From Sarcomyxa edulis (Eukaryota > Basidiomycota > Agaricomycetes > Agaricales > Mycenaceae): DNA of 64,000 nucleotides. Location: assembly GCA_009761415.1 (NCBI GenBank), contig QUOL01000003.1:2728001-2792000 (forward strand), in the 5' to 3' direction. Of the stretch, positions 1 to 12,653 are shown in pieces; within the stretch, counting starts at the first letter, position 1; every line of letters starts with the position of its first letter. The position numbers and the translations under genes are program-made. A model generated the notes under the pieces. The model saw nothing but the letters and a program-made list of their open reading frames with translations. It was not told the origin of the DNA and did not search any database.

Positions 1-1900
1 ATTGACTCGGCAATATCTGCCCTGGGTGAGTCCGTTTACATTGATTCCGCGGCAACGTTTCGTTGAATTTCATCTTGACAGTATCACAAGCGTAAGCACA
101 TCCACGTTCTGGGTCTGTTCTGCTTACGAACTCGCCCTCAGGCTATATTACTTTCTTGTCACCTTGTTCCCGTATACTCAAGGCCTGACGTTCGCTACAA
201 AGTGCGTTTCTTTTTCTGTCGATACAGATCCTCTCGATAATTGAATTATCGACATTAGAACTTGTTTGGTAAGGGAGCCTCGTTGCCTTGCATTTGTTCT
301 CGTCGATGCTCATGGTGTTGTGGCGTAGGCAGAACATGCACTTTCGGTCCGTACTCTACTTCTAGCTGGAAGTCACCGAGTCTGACAGCATGCAGGTTAT
401 AGTGATATTCATGATTCAAATGTACGCCCCTTCTGCCTCGGCGTATGGTGTGCATTAACAGGATAACTGATACTTGCGGAAGGTTCTACGTTTATCGCAT
501 CTGGACGCGTTCGTCTCCATTTTCCATCGAGTTATTGTGGCATGAGCTAACCAATCTGCAGTGACCAAAAACGCCATTATCTCGGGTCTAATTGTCAGTC
601 CCAGCAAAATTGTATGTACGCCTGATCTCTCAAAATTTCTTTCTTCTAGTCTCTCGTCTCAGTAGCTGGCTTCGGTGCGTAGACCGATTATATTCTTTCT
701 CTTTGTAATTATCTGATCAATTCATGCAGGGCTTGGTATTGGTGAGCTCAGTTATACTTACATGGATGGAGTGTCTCAGCTCACACTTCTCAAGCCATGA
801 CCGTCGACATGTGCGTTCTTCACTTCCGGTCTGGAAGCACTGCGTAATCAACGCAATGAGTTTTCAGGGTCAATAATCCAGAGTTTGCTCATCTCGCAAC
901 TTCTCCAGTCAAGGTCTTTTGCAACACTCGTCTCCATCAGTGTACGCTGACGTTTTATGTGCTACTGCAGGCGATCTCTAGTCTCCATCAAGGACTTGTA
1001 GCTCTTTCTGCGTTGACAACATTCTGTGTGTTGTGTTTTTACTTGAACCCTTCGCGCAATACCTCCATCGCACCGTGCGTTGTCTTCTGGCAGTTGTCAG
1101 TGCCTCTAGACTCAATGTTGTCCCTAGACTGCCAGATTGGTATGACAAATTTGTTGCCTACACTTTCTCGCGTGGAGCCGCTTCGACATTCGTACAATTC
1201 TTGTACTTCATCACGGTAAATTTGTCCCGGCCATCCCTCCAGAAAGTGCTGATGTCTTATACCCGTAGTTTATTACTATGCCTTCCGAAGAGATATGGAT
1301 ACCTTTCCAACTCGTTGCTAGTAAACGTATGTATCTCGTTTCCAGCTTCTGCCTCATCTCAATTTATGCTTCCATCCAGTGTTCGTAAATGGTTTTATTA
1401 GCATGTAAGCCAAGGCCCCAGGAGTCCTGACCGTCTGGTCTGACTATACATTGCATCCAGGCTCAATTCGCGAGAGACACATCACGGAAAAGGCATCAAT
1501 GAAGAAGATGTCAACGCGCATCAAGCTAGACCTATGAGCCATTTCAGTCCCTCGGTTGGACCAACTGGAGTTCGCTTCAACGTTCTTGAGACCAAGGTCC
1601 GTTTAGTGGCTCCACATGTCCTTGATGTCATGCTCATGGTCTTAGACACCTATAAACATCAATGTCACCCGTACGATTGAGCATGATGCTGGTCGGAAGA
1701 TGGATTTCGACTACGAGGATTCGGTTTGTTCATTTCAACATGTCTCATCGTAGACACTCCATGCTGAGGTGTTGTGCGTTTCTAGCAGTCATTGAATGAA
1801 ATGGAACAAGAGGTACAATTTTTCTATCCGTTCGTTGATACCAATCCATAATATCCGGCTTCTATAGGTAAACCCTAGGAAAGCATCCATGCCTGCATAA
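1..1900 (+). CDS. DUF6534-type multipass membrane protein, 5' end outside the window
   Basis: Upstream copy of a tandem pair; its first exons lie before base 1. The readable exons align one by one with the gene at 2713-5024: a TM segment ending in IDSAISAL, then LYYFLVTLFPY, FYVYRIWTR, a VTKNAIISGL helix, a FCVLCFYLNPSRN helix, TFVQFLYFIT, and the diagnostic C-terminal part reading FVNGFISM-LNSRE across an intron. A hydrophilic tail with NVTRTIEHDAG follows, and the stop is TAA at 1898-1900. Introns are about 50 nt. Seven-helix DUF6534 proteins are abundant in Agaricomycetes; their function is not known, and a sensor or transport role would be a guess. I found no frameshift in the part that is present. 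The splice map is inferred by comparison with the neighbouring copy. Confidence 0.75.
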
Positions 1901-2688
1901 CTTCGCAGAGCCTGAGAAGATCTCGTGGATTATCTTTGGGCATGGACCTATTACAGACAAGTGTCCACCTCAGAGCTCAAAGCTCTGGTTCTTACTTTAT
2001 ATCTATCATCAAGAAGGTATCCAATATTATTCTGACCTCAGTGGCATACTTGTTCTCTCGATGGTAGCTAGCTCAGATAAGGGCGAGGATTAGAGATGCG
2101 GTAAGTACTCTACCGCCAACTCGTACCACTGCATAGCTCGCAGCGTTGATGCTCTCATCGATACCGTCTGCTGTTGTAAGAATCTAACTAAATCCGACCT
2201 TGGCCCAACCTTGGCCGCACATGTCTCCATCAGGTCAGACGCGCGCGTGTCGACAAAGTTTCAGTTCTTCCTCAGGCTTTTGACTCGGTGCCGATCTTTT
2301 TTGATCAAACTTCTATTCTTCCATCGCCTTCCCAAGATAACCGACAACCCGGTCAGAACATGAGCTGTTGCGAGGGCAGACTTGCAGACTCTGATATTGT
2401 ACGTTCTACTCTTGTTGTACAATCGCTGACTGAGCCTCTGGTGGCCGGAACTCAACAGTGGCCCGCCAGCTCCAGCCATTCCATCATGTAGAGTGCTAGC
2501 TTGTGAAAATCTCGTGTATATGCTCAACTCCATTAGTTGTTCAATGTCAGATTGATATTTTTCTCGGATCAAACAATTGCAACAGACCGTGGACCAAAGT
2601 GAATTTAGCCGAGATCCTCTTACAGCCCCATAGACGCTACCCTGAACCATACATAACAACCATAATCTCCATTGGACTCTCTCTAACC
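1901..2688. other. Intergenic spacer between the tandem DUF6534 genes
   Basis: 3' flank of the upstream copy and promoter of the downstream copy. A 132-codon open frame on the minus strand (2261-2659) and shorter plus-strand frames are present, but none has family motifs, a plausible splice pattern or a start context that makes it credible. I see no repeat or TATA box that stands out. Confidence 0.5.
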
Positions 2689-2712
2689 ATGTTCTATCCT
2701 TTTCTCTCTGCC

Positions 2713-5024
2713 ATGGACACGTCGTCTCTAGTACCCACCACAGTCGGCAGCCTCGATCTTGACCAACTTGAGCGCACGCTCGGGGTCTTCTTCATCGGAT
2801 ATGTCGTTCAGATGATTGGTTATGGATTTACATTCTTTCGTACGTTGTCTACTCTCTTCTCCTGAAGAATCGTCTTTGAAATTGTTCTTAGAAACCTATG
2901 TATACTACTCTCGCTACCCGAACGATCATTGGCTCATAAGGGCGTCGGTCAGTACCTTGTCACCACTTCGCTTGCTTATCTAGCTGACTTACGGCAACTT
3001 CTGAAGGCTGTTTTAGTATTGTGCGTATCTCTCCATAGGTAGCAAGACAGAATAATTAAACCCAGTGATATCTCACAGTGCAATCGATACAGCTTTGTCT
3101 GGCCTCGGTGAGTCCATCTGTGCCATGCGTTGTTGACCTGTTTCGTTGAATTTTACTGGACAGTGTCGCAAGCGTAAGCGTCGACGCCAGATTTCCAGGT
3201 CAAATATATTGACTGTTCCATGCATAGGCTGTACTACTACCTTGTCATCTTGTTCCCTTACACTGCAGGCTTAACTGAGGCTATACCGTGTGTCCCTTCT
3301 CTTCATCCTTCCTTATGTCCACCTTCTTAAAGTCGAATTGCCCATAGAACCTTCCGGGTATGAGGACCTCAATTCTTTGTCACTTCTTTGGATTGGCATT
3401 CCTGACTTTTGTATGTAGGCAGAACACGGGCTCTCGGTTCGTTTCTGACTACTGTGTGTACATGGCCGATTCTAATATCACGCAGGCATTGGCTATCTTG
3501 ATCTGCCAAATGTGCGTGTTCTATATATCTTGATGCTGGCATCTTCTCTGACACCCATGAAAGAGTCTACGCTTATCGCGTCTGGACACGTTCGCCTCCT
3601 TCGACTAGCTCACGTTGTGGCTCGTATTGACTTGACTTGTAGTGACTAAAAACATGATCATATCTGGATTGATAGTGAGTTCAAAAGACATTTTTTTTGT
3701 CATGAGTCTCACCTTTACCCGTAGGCCCTCCTCGCAGCCGCTGGATTCGGTGAGTAGACGACCCTCGTATTATACTCCCTGTCAAACACACCGTACTTAC
3801 TCCTTTCGCAGCTTTTGGGATTAGTGAGTTCACCCATGTCGTGCATCGAAATGACAATTGAATTCTCTCTCCGCAAGTTATGACTGTCCAGATGTGCGTT
3901 GACCATACAGGTAACCAAGGGAGTGGTCTCTAACCGATATCTAAACATCGCAGGATTCACAATCCAGCATTCGCACACCTTGCAACATCTCCAGCTAAGG
4001 TTAGTTCTTGCGGTCCTTTCTTCTAATGCAGCGAGTTTGGACATCTCTTTCGCTGTAGGCAATGGCGGCTCTATCCGCAGCTCTGGTATTCCTCCCCGCA
4101 TTGATGACCTTTTGTGCTATGTGCTTCTGGTTGAATCCGTCCCGTAACGTCTCCGTTCCACCGTACGTCGATAGAGACTTTGGAGTCGATTTTGCTCTCT
4201 AACCTCGTTTTGCAGGTTGCGAGGGTGGTTCAATATGTTCATCGCCTACACTTTCACTCGTGGCGGCGGTGCGACACTGATACAGTTTTTGTACTTCATC
4301 ACGGTACGGACGTCCTCTGGTTCTGTTCAAACCGTGCTGAAAACCAGCCATAACTGTGCAGTTCATCGCTATGCCTTCGAAGCAGTTTTGGATCCCGTTC
4401 CAACTCGTTGCTAGCAAACGTATACAGACATTTCCTTTCTTGATTCGCCATAAGATCTGACCCCACCCTTTCTTCCGCAAGTGTTTGTGAACAGCCTCGT
4501 CACTATGTAAGCCAAGATATTCCAAACGGTAGAGCTTGGTCATCTGACTTACGATCGTTGTATCAGGCTCAATTCGCGAGAGATCATTCACGGCCAAGGC
4601 GTCAACGAAGAAGACACCAAATCGCATCAGACCAGGTCCGGGAGCAACTTCAATCCGTCTGTTGGACCAAACGGTGTTCGTTTCAACGTTCTTGAGACAA
4701 AGGTCCGTGGCTCTATACATTCTTCGTGAGGGCTCCTGCTCATGGTATATGTCTCCAGACACCTATCAACATCAACGTCACCCGTACGGTTGAGCACGAT
4801 GCCTCTGGAAAGATGGGTTTCGATTACGAAGACGCTGTATGTGTTCTTACCCTTGCGTGATTGTCATGGACTCTGAATACATGCATCATCATATGACACC
4901 TTCTAGCAGTCCCTAAACGATTTAGATCATGAAGTTCGTATCCTCTTCCTTTTCCTTGCCTGTGTATACATATCTTACGATCTTGCTCTCACAGGCCAAC
5001 CCCGTCAAAAGCTCCATCGCGTAG
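2713..5024 (+). CDS. DUF6534-type multipass membrane protein
   Basis: Complete paralog of the upstream gene. The N-terminus reads MDTSSLVPTTVGSLDLDQLE; an in-frame ATG at 2689 would add eight residues, but MDTSS resembles family starts better. The first helix region has GVFFIGYVVQMIGYGFTF, followed by YVYYSRYPNDHW, AIDTALSGL, LYYYLVILFPYTAGL, VYAYRVWTR, VTKNMIISGL, a helix with LMTFCAMCFWLNPSRN, and TLIQFLYFIT. The DUF6534 signature FVNSLVTM-LNSRE spans an intron near 4510-4570. The cytosolic tail ends VKSSIA and the stop is TAG at 5022-5024. More than ten introns of about 50 nt interrupt it. Seven transmembrane helices are expected from the family. The function is unknown. It probably arose with the upstream copy by tandem duplication. 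Confidence 0.8.
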
Positions 5025-5348
5025 ATCCTAGGCACTGGATCCCTTCCATGTTTCTTATGTTCCTATGATTATTTTTGGAAGGCGCGAGAATAGGTGCATA
5101 ACAGGCATTTATTACATGACCGTTGACTGTAATGATGCATTTCGAGCTCTCAGCCTTTGATAATTGTCGGAAAATCATCAAGAACTGAGACCTTGGTTAA
5201 CGCAGATGGTTAGAGATAAATATTAGAACTACATTTTTGGCAGGATGGCCACCGAGTCGGACTGTGAGTAAGCGCTGGGCAAGGACGCGAGGCATATGCA
5301 TATTACCGAATTCCGATTTGTTGCGAATGCCATAATCCAAGCTCGAGA
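5025..5348. other. Convergent 3' spacer
   Basis: Region between the stop of the plus-strand DUF6534 gene and the stop of the minus-strand gene that ends at 5349. It would carry both 3' untranslated regions. No open frame of note and no clear AATAAA pair is visible. Confidence 0.5.
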
Positions 5349-6900
5349 TCAGAAATAGAGTCCAACCCAACCTCTCGACTTGACGGATAGCTCGTCCCCT
5401 CCATCCTTGTTTCCAGCCCACTGGTTTCGGCTGATCTTACTGCCATCTTCCCCGACTTCCTTCCCAGCGTCGATGTCAGCTGGAGAACGATGCAGTCCTT
5501 TTGCGACATAGGATCCTGCATCAAGGTTGACGAACCCATTGTACTGCGCCTCACGATATGTGAGGTACATATCTGCGTTACCGGACGACAAATGAGTCGA
5601 TCGTATAGGGCGGTGAGGATATCCCTTGTGGTTGACATAGAAGAAGTCAGATCGGCCTGCACCTGTTGTCGTACGGAAGATAGCAGGTTCCGGCTCGTCG
5701 ACCTCAGTATTTGGTTCGGGGTGGACACGGATGTTCGAGATACCATCTCCGCGCTGGGTGGTAATGGCTGTGTTGTCGATGATTGCGACATCACCTACGA
5801 TCCATCCACGGTATACTTCGAGGGTCAAGCGTTTAGCGTGGAGGTTCTCGTGAGGGAGGATCATGTTCTTCTTGTTGAGGGTATACAATGTGACGAAGAG
5901 ACTGTCCATGTTGATGTGGGACTTTGGATCGAACTCTAGTTGAGTCGTCGCGTGTGAGGCGATAGCGAGTTTCTTGAGGGCAGGGGGAATGTACATGGTG
6001 ATATCGAATCGTATGCATGATGTTGCTCCAGCCTCGATGAATGGAGTGCCAATGACCAGACGGCTGATAGCGACACGGTCGTTGCCTTCCTCAGGTAAGT
6101 CGTAACGCATGGTGACGGTGTTGAGGAGATTCTGGTCGTCCGTGCGGATGGTGACATCGTATTTGATGTCTGTGGCGTCGGCGGCGCCTTGGGAAACTAT
6201 GAAAGTGCCTACGGCACCGCCGCGAATGTCCATGGCGTGGTCGGAAGTCATGCCCATTGGGACCGAGAGGGTGACTTTTGAGGAGTTGTAAATGTAGGGT
6301 GCGGAGGAGCAGCCGAGAGAGGTGCTGTACACAGGCATTAATTCCAGTCCCGTCGGTGACGGCTAGTGACCAAGTCAGTACCGTGCATATCAATGATTCC
6401 GATGATGATTTACGAACAGCAACAGCCCATCGAACTAGTTTGAAAGCAGAATATATAGCAAACAAGGCTGCAACGATGCCGAACGCTTTCCAGAAAAGAC
6501 CGCAGCTATGGAAGCAAATGGATGAGCTCGTGTCAACCTGGTACTAAAGGACAACATACTCTAATCCACAGCAAACACAGCAGCCTTTACGTTTCTGGCG
6601 AACAGGTCGTGTGTTAGGGAGCTCAGTATTGAGCAGTCCAGTGCCTTCTCCGCCTTCCTCGACATCGAAGACCACCGCATCACGGTCATCCCGGTAAGCT
6701 GGTGGACTCCTGAGCGCGACTCTCCCGGGTTCGTCCTCGTTACCAGAAACCTGTCTATCTGGACACAGATCGTCAGCGACCTCTCAGAACTCATCCACCT
6801 CATCGCACTCACAATCGTCCCAACGATCCTTCAATTTGAGAAGGGCCATAACACCGCCTACCATTCCGAAAAAGGTGAACCCCTTCCTCTGGGCGGACAT
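5349..6900 (-). CDS. Conserved basidiomycete single-pass membrane protein, function unknown
   Basis: Four exons. Start codon at 6898-6900 (MSAQRKGFTFFG). A short first exon and an acidic cytosolic segment lead to a cysteine patch reading CCVCCGLDCGLFWKAFGI across an intron, then a hydrophobic helix (VAALFAIYSAFKLVRWAV), then an intron, and a large beta-rich ectodomain that starts PSPTGLELMPVYSTS. The last exon is a long open frame (5349-6338) containing SDHAMDIRGGAVG, the pair LEVYRGWIVGD and TTQRGD, and the C-terminus RGWVGLYF. I recognise this arrangement from agaricomycete hypothetical proteins; I cannot assign a DUF number with confidence and no biochemical role is known to me. The CC-CC patch next to the membrane suggests lipid modification, which is inference. 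Total about 490 residues. Confidence 0.75.
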
Positions 6901-7336
6901 GGTCAAATAGAACGAAAGGCAAAGCTGAAGCTAAGGAGGGAATATAGGACACGTAGTAGTGTGTATGGATAAGAGAACAAACGCAAGAGACGCCTTGGGA
7001 ATTTGTGATGGGCTTTTCATGCCGAGGTCGCACAGCGGCTAGGGCAATTACCAAAATGGAGATAGAAGTTTGTGACAGGAAAGTCTCTCGGTGCCGCAGC
7101 CTCAGCACATTTGATACTTACTACGCATCCGCACAACGCACAGCAAAATAAGAAATACGATACGATAATAACAGATGCAGAGTACATGTATATGTACATG
7201 AAAGTCAATAGATCCAACGGTAAGACAGCGCGCAAGAAAAAACAACAGTGAAGAACGGCACGTATGCATCAGAGAGATTTCCCAGTAAGCTCGTTCCCCT
7301 GGTACCTGAGGATGCTTATACGCCAAGGCCAACCAA
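6901..7336. other. Upstream region of the 5349-6900 gene
   Basis: About 440 bp between two minus-strand genes, holding the promoter of the membrane-protein gene and the 3' end of the bleomycin hydrolase gene. Nothing beyond short non-homologous frames is visible. Confidence 0.45.
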
Positions 7337-9258
7337 TCAGGCCAAAGATCCCTATACATAGAAACGCGATCAGCGCGTCGTTCACGAAACCCCCACGTGT
7401 CACATCCGATGAACGCTCATACGTGGGGAACGAGGAGGAAGAGACGTACCATAGGATCCCAAGGAGGCAGGACGACCATCTCACGGGCCTCGTACACTTT
7501 GACCAATTCCTTCGGCGCCAATGCCTTCGGAACGACGACCTGGTATACAAATCTATCGCAAAATAGTGAGTCCAGCACAGATGCAGCACAGAAAAGCAGA
7601 CGTAGACCCACTGTTCGAACCATTTGTCACTCATGACAAAGTACCCCTTCTCACCCGGGTCTTCTCCCCACGAGTTCTCCACCTTGTATCTGATGGGAGC
7701 ACCCGTCTGCGGGTCAAGGTGGACGGCGGAGATCACCATAGCGTGTGTCATGGAGGATTCGTTCGTTTGGAGGCGTTCAGCTTTAGTTAGGCCTAGAGTG
7801 ATGGAAAACGCGGTCTATTTTGGCAAATGTCAGTAACTCGATGGAGGTCAATGGTAAGAGGGCTTACCTCGTACTCAAAGAGTGCGGTATCCATGATTCC
7901 CGCATCTCTGTCAGACAATTGCCCGACGTCGCAGCCAAAGAAGACGGGTTGCCCTGCTTTGATCATCTGAATCAAACAGGTAAGTTCTAGTTTTATGTTT
8001 TCGGAGAGGGCGCGACGAACTTTGACTACTGTGTCCTTGAGGTTCTGGATCTCCGTGTTGACATCTGAAATCCGATGTGAGCTGATGAACGTCACGTATG
8101 CCAGGCCACTTACACAGAACGGGTCGTCCGCCCCACACGTTGCCGAGTTTATCGACTGTGTACAGTTTGGAGTACTCGTTCCGGGGGTCGTTGATCAAGG
8201 AGAAAGATTCTGAAGGCTATTGGGAAGACGTTGAGAAGGATGTCCACCTATGAGAATGGAAGACAATACCGGGTACGTGGTACTGGAGAAAGCCTTGTAA
8301 TATTCCTTGGGAGTTCCCTCCCATCTCCCGGGCTTACCGTCAGCAGTGTAGTACTCCCAAACGAACTTCTCGTCGGGCCTAGGAGGAACACCGAGCGTCG
8401 CGCTCATTATAGTATACACCTCCTTCATCAGGTCCTCCTTCTTAGCACGAAGCGTAGATACGATATATTCATTGGAAAGAGAGGGAGATTCTGCCCGAAG
8501 CGAAGAAGACAGCCGACGAAGGATAAGAGCGTGTTCACGAAGCTTGGTCTTGAGAAGCTTGTTGACTGGGGAGGAGAGGGAAGAGTGGAGTGATTCGGGA
8601 TAGACTGGTTGGGGGACTACACCGTAGTTCTCGAGGAGGTTTACAGCCATGTCCCATTGACCGCCGTCACTGATGAGGTCGTCGGAGAGGTGGTCGATGA
8701 GTCGATCGGAGAGAGGGAGGTCGGCATGTTGGATGGACAGCTCGAGGTAGTAGTTGGATTTGTTCAGTTTGTCCCAGAAGAACAGGTATGCCTAATAGAA
8801 GTGTGATTATTGGCTTTATCACCTGTAATCGCGTCAGTACGCACCTGGGAGAGCTGGAACTCCTTCAGCTTGAGTTTCTTCATGACATCGTAACGGATGA
8901 CATTCGTGGTTGCGAACAACCAGCACCGACCACTACTCTTCTGGTTCGTGATAGGGTTCGTCTTGAAATCTACTTCGTGATTGAAGACATGGGTGTCTGC
9001 GATCTTGGCTGACCTAGAGATGAGAGCAGATCGGATATCGGAGTGGGAAAGAATAGTGCGAGCGAGCTCAATCTTGGGATCAGAGGATACGGCTGATTCC
9101 CAAGACGAGATATTGGACAACGACAAGGATCCGTCGATGGATTTGGGGGTTGACGTAGCAAGACTCAACGACGAAAACGACGACGCGATAGTGTCTGCGC
9201 GTTTTTCGTCGTCGATGTTGGATTCGACTGCGGCTGGTTTGGAAGATGTCGAGCCCAT
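7337..9258 (-). CDS. Bleomycin hydrolase, papain-fold cysteine protease (peptidase C1B)
   Basis: Seven exons, about 500 residues. Start at 9256-9258 (MGSTSSKPAA). Exon 1 carries the active-site cysteine in SSGRCWLFATTNVIRYDVMKK (catalytic Cys in GRCW). The middle exons carry DKLNKSNYYLEL, SDGGQWDMAVNLL, ENYGVVPQPVYPES and NDPRNEYSKLYTVDKLGNV. The catalytic His lies in SMTHAMVISAVHLD and the catalytic Asn in KVENSWGEDPGEKG. A tiny last exon gives the C-terminus WDPMGSLA, which follows the family habit of ending close to the active site. Members form homohexameric aminopeptidase cages that trim peptides and hydrolyse homocysteine thiolactone. All three catalytic residues are present. The frame stays open upstream to another ATG at 9378, so a longer form is possible (see findings). 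Confidence 0.93.
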
Positions 9259-9857
9259 ATTGTTAGCAGAATATCTCGTACGAGTCGTAGATTGGTGGTC
9301 AGAACTAAAAGCTTGCCGTGGATTGACTCTTGAGTATAAATTGGCGTCTAAAGATGGTATCACCGCATGTCCACGCATAGATAACGGCACACAACGCCAT
9401 TGGTCGGGTCACCGGTGCATGGCACAGTACATCCTATATACGCTAAGAGTACCATAGGGCATTCGACTACTTTCAGCTTGCAGACCTCCACGGCCAGCAT
9501 GCGCAGACACGTACGAAAATACTCTCGAGTTGGATAGATGTGGGCAGTCAACTGGAGGGAAACTCTCTCGCGAACGATATAGTTGCAGAGGGGTCCCGGG
9601 TAGCCTTACAGACTACAGATATAGTTGGATGCTTCCTCCTCCAGCAGAAGTTGCAGAGGATAACGAAGACGTTGGTCGGACGACGGACGTCCGCTCGTTC
9701 GTGGATAAAAATGCTCGGTCACAAATCTGTCACAAGGACCCGCTTGAACTCGACCGTCACGATTTACGACTCACGGCGACCCACGACAGCAGTGGCATAT
9801 CCAAAGGACGTCTCAGGCTAACTGGCAAGTGTATCCTCGATATTCGAGCGCGTCGGA
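9259..9857. other. Divergent promoter region between bleomycin hydrolase and F-box genes
   Basis: About 600 bp shared by two genes that point away from each other. It includes the in-frame upstream extension of the protease reading frame (to 9378). No TATA box or repeat is evident, and other frames here have no recognisable content. Confidence 0.5.
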
Positions 9858-11152
9858 ATGAAATCTGTAGACTTGCATGTATCCTCACCTTCTCTCGGAC
9901 TCGAAGATTCCTCCGAATCGCCCAAGTTTCCTCCAGAAATCTTTGATCTGATCCTTCGAAATATTTATGACGATATCCAGGAAAATATCAATCGAGACAC
10001 CTTGATTGCCTGCAGTGCAGTATCCAGGTCCTTCATCCATCTTTCTCGACAATATCTATTCCGTCAGATCTCTATCTTCCAGAATCAAGATATCAAAAGC
10101 TTCCTCGATTTCTTGGACTCTTCGCTCTCTACTATAACCTTCCACATACGTATCGTGAAACTGGAAGGTTGGTGTGCTCGGGAGCTCGACTCGATCAGTG
10201 TCAGGCGTCTTTTAGCCTTTCCAAATGTCACAATGCTGCACATGAGCTGCATGCGTTGGGAGGTGCTACCAGAAGAGACTCGCTCGTTTCTGTCGAGCAG
10301 CCTACCAAAATTGACCGTGCTCCGTTTACATTTGGTCCAGTTCCCTACCCTCTCCTCGTTCTTGGAATTTTTGCACGCATGTCCAGGATTGCAGGGTCTT
10401 GAACTATGTATAACCAATGTCGCGGAAAACGAAGATGCGAGTGTTCCACTACCAAATAGTATGTCTCTCAAGAGGCTACACATCAGCAGGGGGGACGTCG
10501 GGATCGGAACGTACTGGTTAGATTGGCTACTACTTTCGCCGAACCGCTGGTGTCTGGAATCGTTGAGACTCAGTTTCTTGGGAAAACAGGAGATGGACAA
10601 AGCCTGGCAGTTTGTGCAGACCTTGAGACCCTCTTTGAAACATCTTGTTGTCTTTTTCACTCTTCACCCTTTCCAGTGGCCACAAGATGCAGGGAGTAAG
10701 TCGAGTCTTTCCGTCATTGGCCCTCAAACGATGTTAACCAAATGTTTTTTGAACCCACAGTGTTGTTCGTACAAACCTTTCGCTTGAACGATTTCGTTCA
10801 CCTGCGGTCTATCGAAGTTTCCATCCCGACTGCCGAAGTGGTCAACTTCGACGATTTTCTCGTTCCCCTCCTCTCAATGCTTCCGGATTCCATACGTATC
10901 ATCAGAGTTCACTTTCTGATGGACAAAGACTCCGAGTTCGAAAACATCGATTGGCGTACTTTCATTTCTCTTTTCAGGACCCCCCAGCTATCCGTTCTAG
11001 AGTGCATCCAAATATGTATGGGTCATCGTCGCGGTCACACTGAGGGCACCAGAAAGATAGGAGCGATGGTGAGAGACCGATTGGAGAAATATAGAGCTTC
11101 CGGGATTTTCCTTGTCAGCTCCCTAGCGGAATGGGGCTCTGATCTGCTGTAA
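9858..11152 (+). CDS. F-box domain protein with leucine-rich C-terminal region
   Basis: Two exons joined over a 65-nt intron (10696-10760, GTAAGT...CCCACAG), giving 409 residues. The F-box motif lies near residues 23-65: FPPEIFDLILRNIYDD, then DTLIACSAVSRSF and LSRQYLFRQISIF. The remainder contains irregular leucine-rich segments (LPKLTVLRLHLVQFPTLSS, CPGLQGLELCI, LESLRLSFLG, SLKHLVVFF) typical of the large agaricomycete F-box/LRR families. By family, it would act as a substrate adaptor of an SCF ubiquitin ligase; the substrate cannot be predicted. The second exon ends SSLAEWGSDLL. The joined frame is intact. It is divergent from bleomycin hydrolase. Confidence 0.85.
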
Positions 11153-12653
11153 ATTCGGGTACGTCTACCTTCTTGGTGTGCCAACTAGTTACTATAGCTA
11201 ACAGCAGTCAACAGTATACTAGTGCATAATCCATCCTGCCCGCGCGTTCAACAAAACACTGATTCTCCTACTATCGGTCCAAGGTATGTTTCGTGTCCAC
11301 GTTTATCGAACATCTGGATCGGTCCAAAGCGTAGGTGCTGTGGTTCGGCAGAGGAGGAATACACTACCGATAATGTGCAAGAATGTATTGCAAATGTAGG
11401 TTTGTAGTGTTTAATCTAGAGCTCTGTCATCAATGCGTCGGTCTCTTAAGCTGATATCTCGGCTTCAAACTTCGATACTCTGCGTTGATGCGGTGGGGGC
11501 CAATGAGTGAGCCGAGTCGTCAACAAATGCGCTCTTCCCAGGACCGAGGTCTTCAATATACTGTGTGTACCATTCACTGGCAGAGACAGTCTCATCTGAC
11601 GAGGTTTTTGACAGGTACGACCGCCGCAGGCTATACTTTTGAGAACAGCTTCGAGAACCTTGATTAGGAGTGCGCGGATCTTGCCTTCAGGTAATGTCAT
11701 GACAGACCATCTTGCGGTCGTGTAAAGTCGTGTAATTCTCAAGCGGCTCCTTTAAAAGAAGAGGTGACGTCCGTTATTTATTATCTACAAAGATACTCTA
11801 CTTACTGGTCTTCAGAAAGGTCAGAGCTCTTGTTGCGCGGTCAAGTTGCTGTATTGGTTTGACAAACGTTCTGCATCCCAGCCTTGAGCAGACATTCCAA
11901 AGAGTTGAAGACGCAGCGACCAGGTCGGCGCCGTGAACGTCTCGGAGGGGACGAGTTATTTATGGCTCGTGTCTATATCCTAGGATTTGGTATTATGACA
12001 GACAGCATTCAATCGTTCATGATTGGTCTAATACTGATGGACTATCTATCCTTCAGGCGCTGGTACCGTATAAAGTCAGTTTAGCTTCGGCATCTTAGTA
12101 TATTCTCCGCAATACCATGGCCGAGTCTATCGCCACCGCTGCCACCCACCTGTGAGTCGTCTCAGAAATCCCCTTGATCTAGTAGCTCATACTCCTCTAC
12201 AGTTCCCAAACCTCAGACTATGTTTGGTTTATTTATGACCATCGCGAGTAACTTCATGACCCTCTTCTATATGAGAGCCTACCCCGGAATATCGTAGTGC
12301 TGACTCTACCCGATGGTTCAGACTGAGCGTCTACTAGCGCCCGTTTAACATCAATGGACTATGCATACGGTTTAGAACCCCTTCATCGCCGCAATCATCT
12401 CATAGAATCAGCTGGTCCCACGGGAAGAACCGAAATACACAACGGGCAGTCCGCCTACGCCAATTGCGACTTCAATGTCATACTTCGATCCAAATTAACC
12501 GCGCCAAACGCTTCCCAACAATTTTTTGGCTTAAACTTAGACACACGCACGGCCAGTGCTTGTCAACCATTTATATCTAAGAGAATTCCGAGATCGCTTT
12601 GAGTTCGTCCCCACTTTCCTCTTTTCTTTCACCCAGTCTCTGAAGTCTTCGTC
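11153..12653. other. 1.5 kb spacer upstream of the P450 gene
   Basis: No gene that I can support. A minus-strand frame at 11446-11742 and a plus-strand frame at 11884-12084 can be spliced into short peptides but match no family I know. A possible mini exon pair at about 12118-12260 starts MAESIATAATHL and stops soon after. They may be decayed genes. A TATA-like element lies near the 3' end (listed separately). Confidence 0.45.
12570..12576 (+). promoter_or_regulatory. TATA-like element of the P450 gene
   Basis: TTTATAT about 80 bp upstream of the P450 start codon at 12654, at a distance compatible with a core promoter and a 5' leader of some 45 nt. Identified by eye only. Confidence 0.4.

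Noticed and set aside
2261..2659. 132-codon minus-strand open frame
   Set aside because: No family motif, odd composition, lies in the promoter of a real gene; likely a chance frame.
11446..12084. Possible small genes upstream of the P450
   Set aside because: Can be spliced into short peptides but show no motif or consistent frame; not reported as genes.
12118..12260. Mini gene starting MAESIATAATHL
   Set aside because: One plausible intron, but the product ends after about 25 residues and matches nothing I can name.
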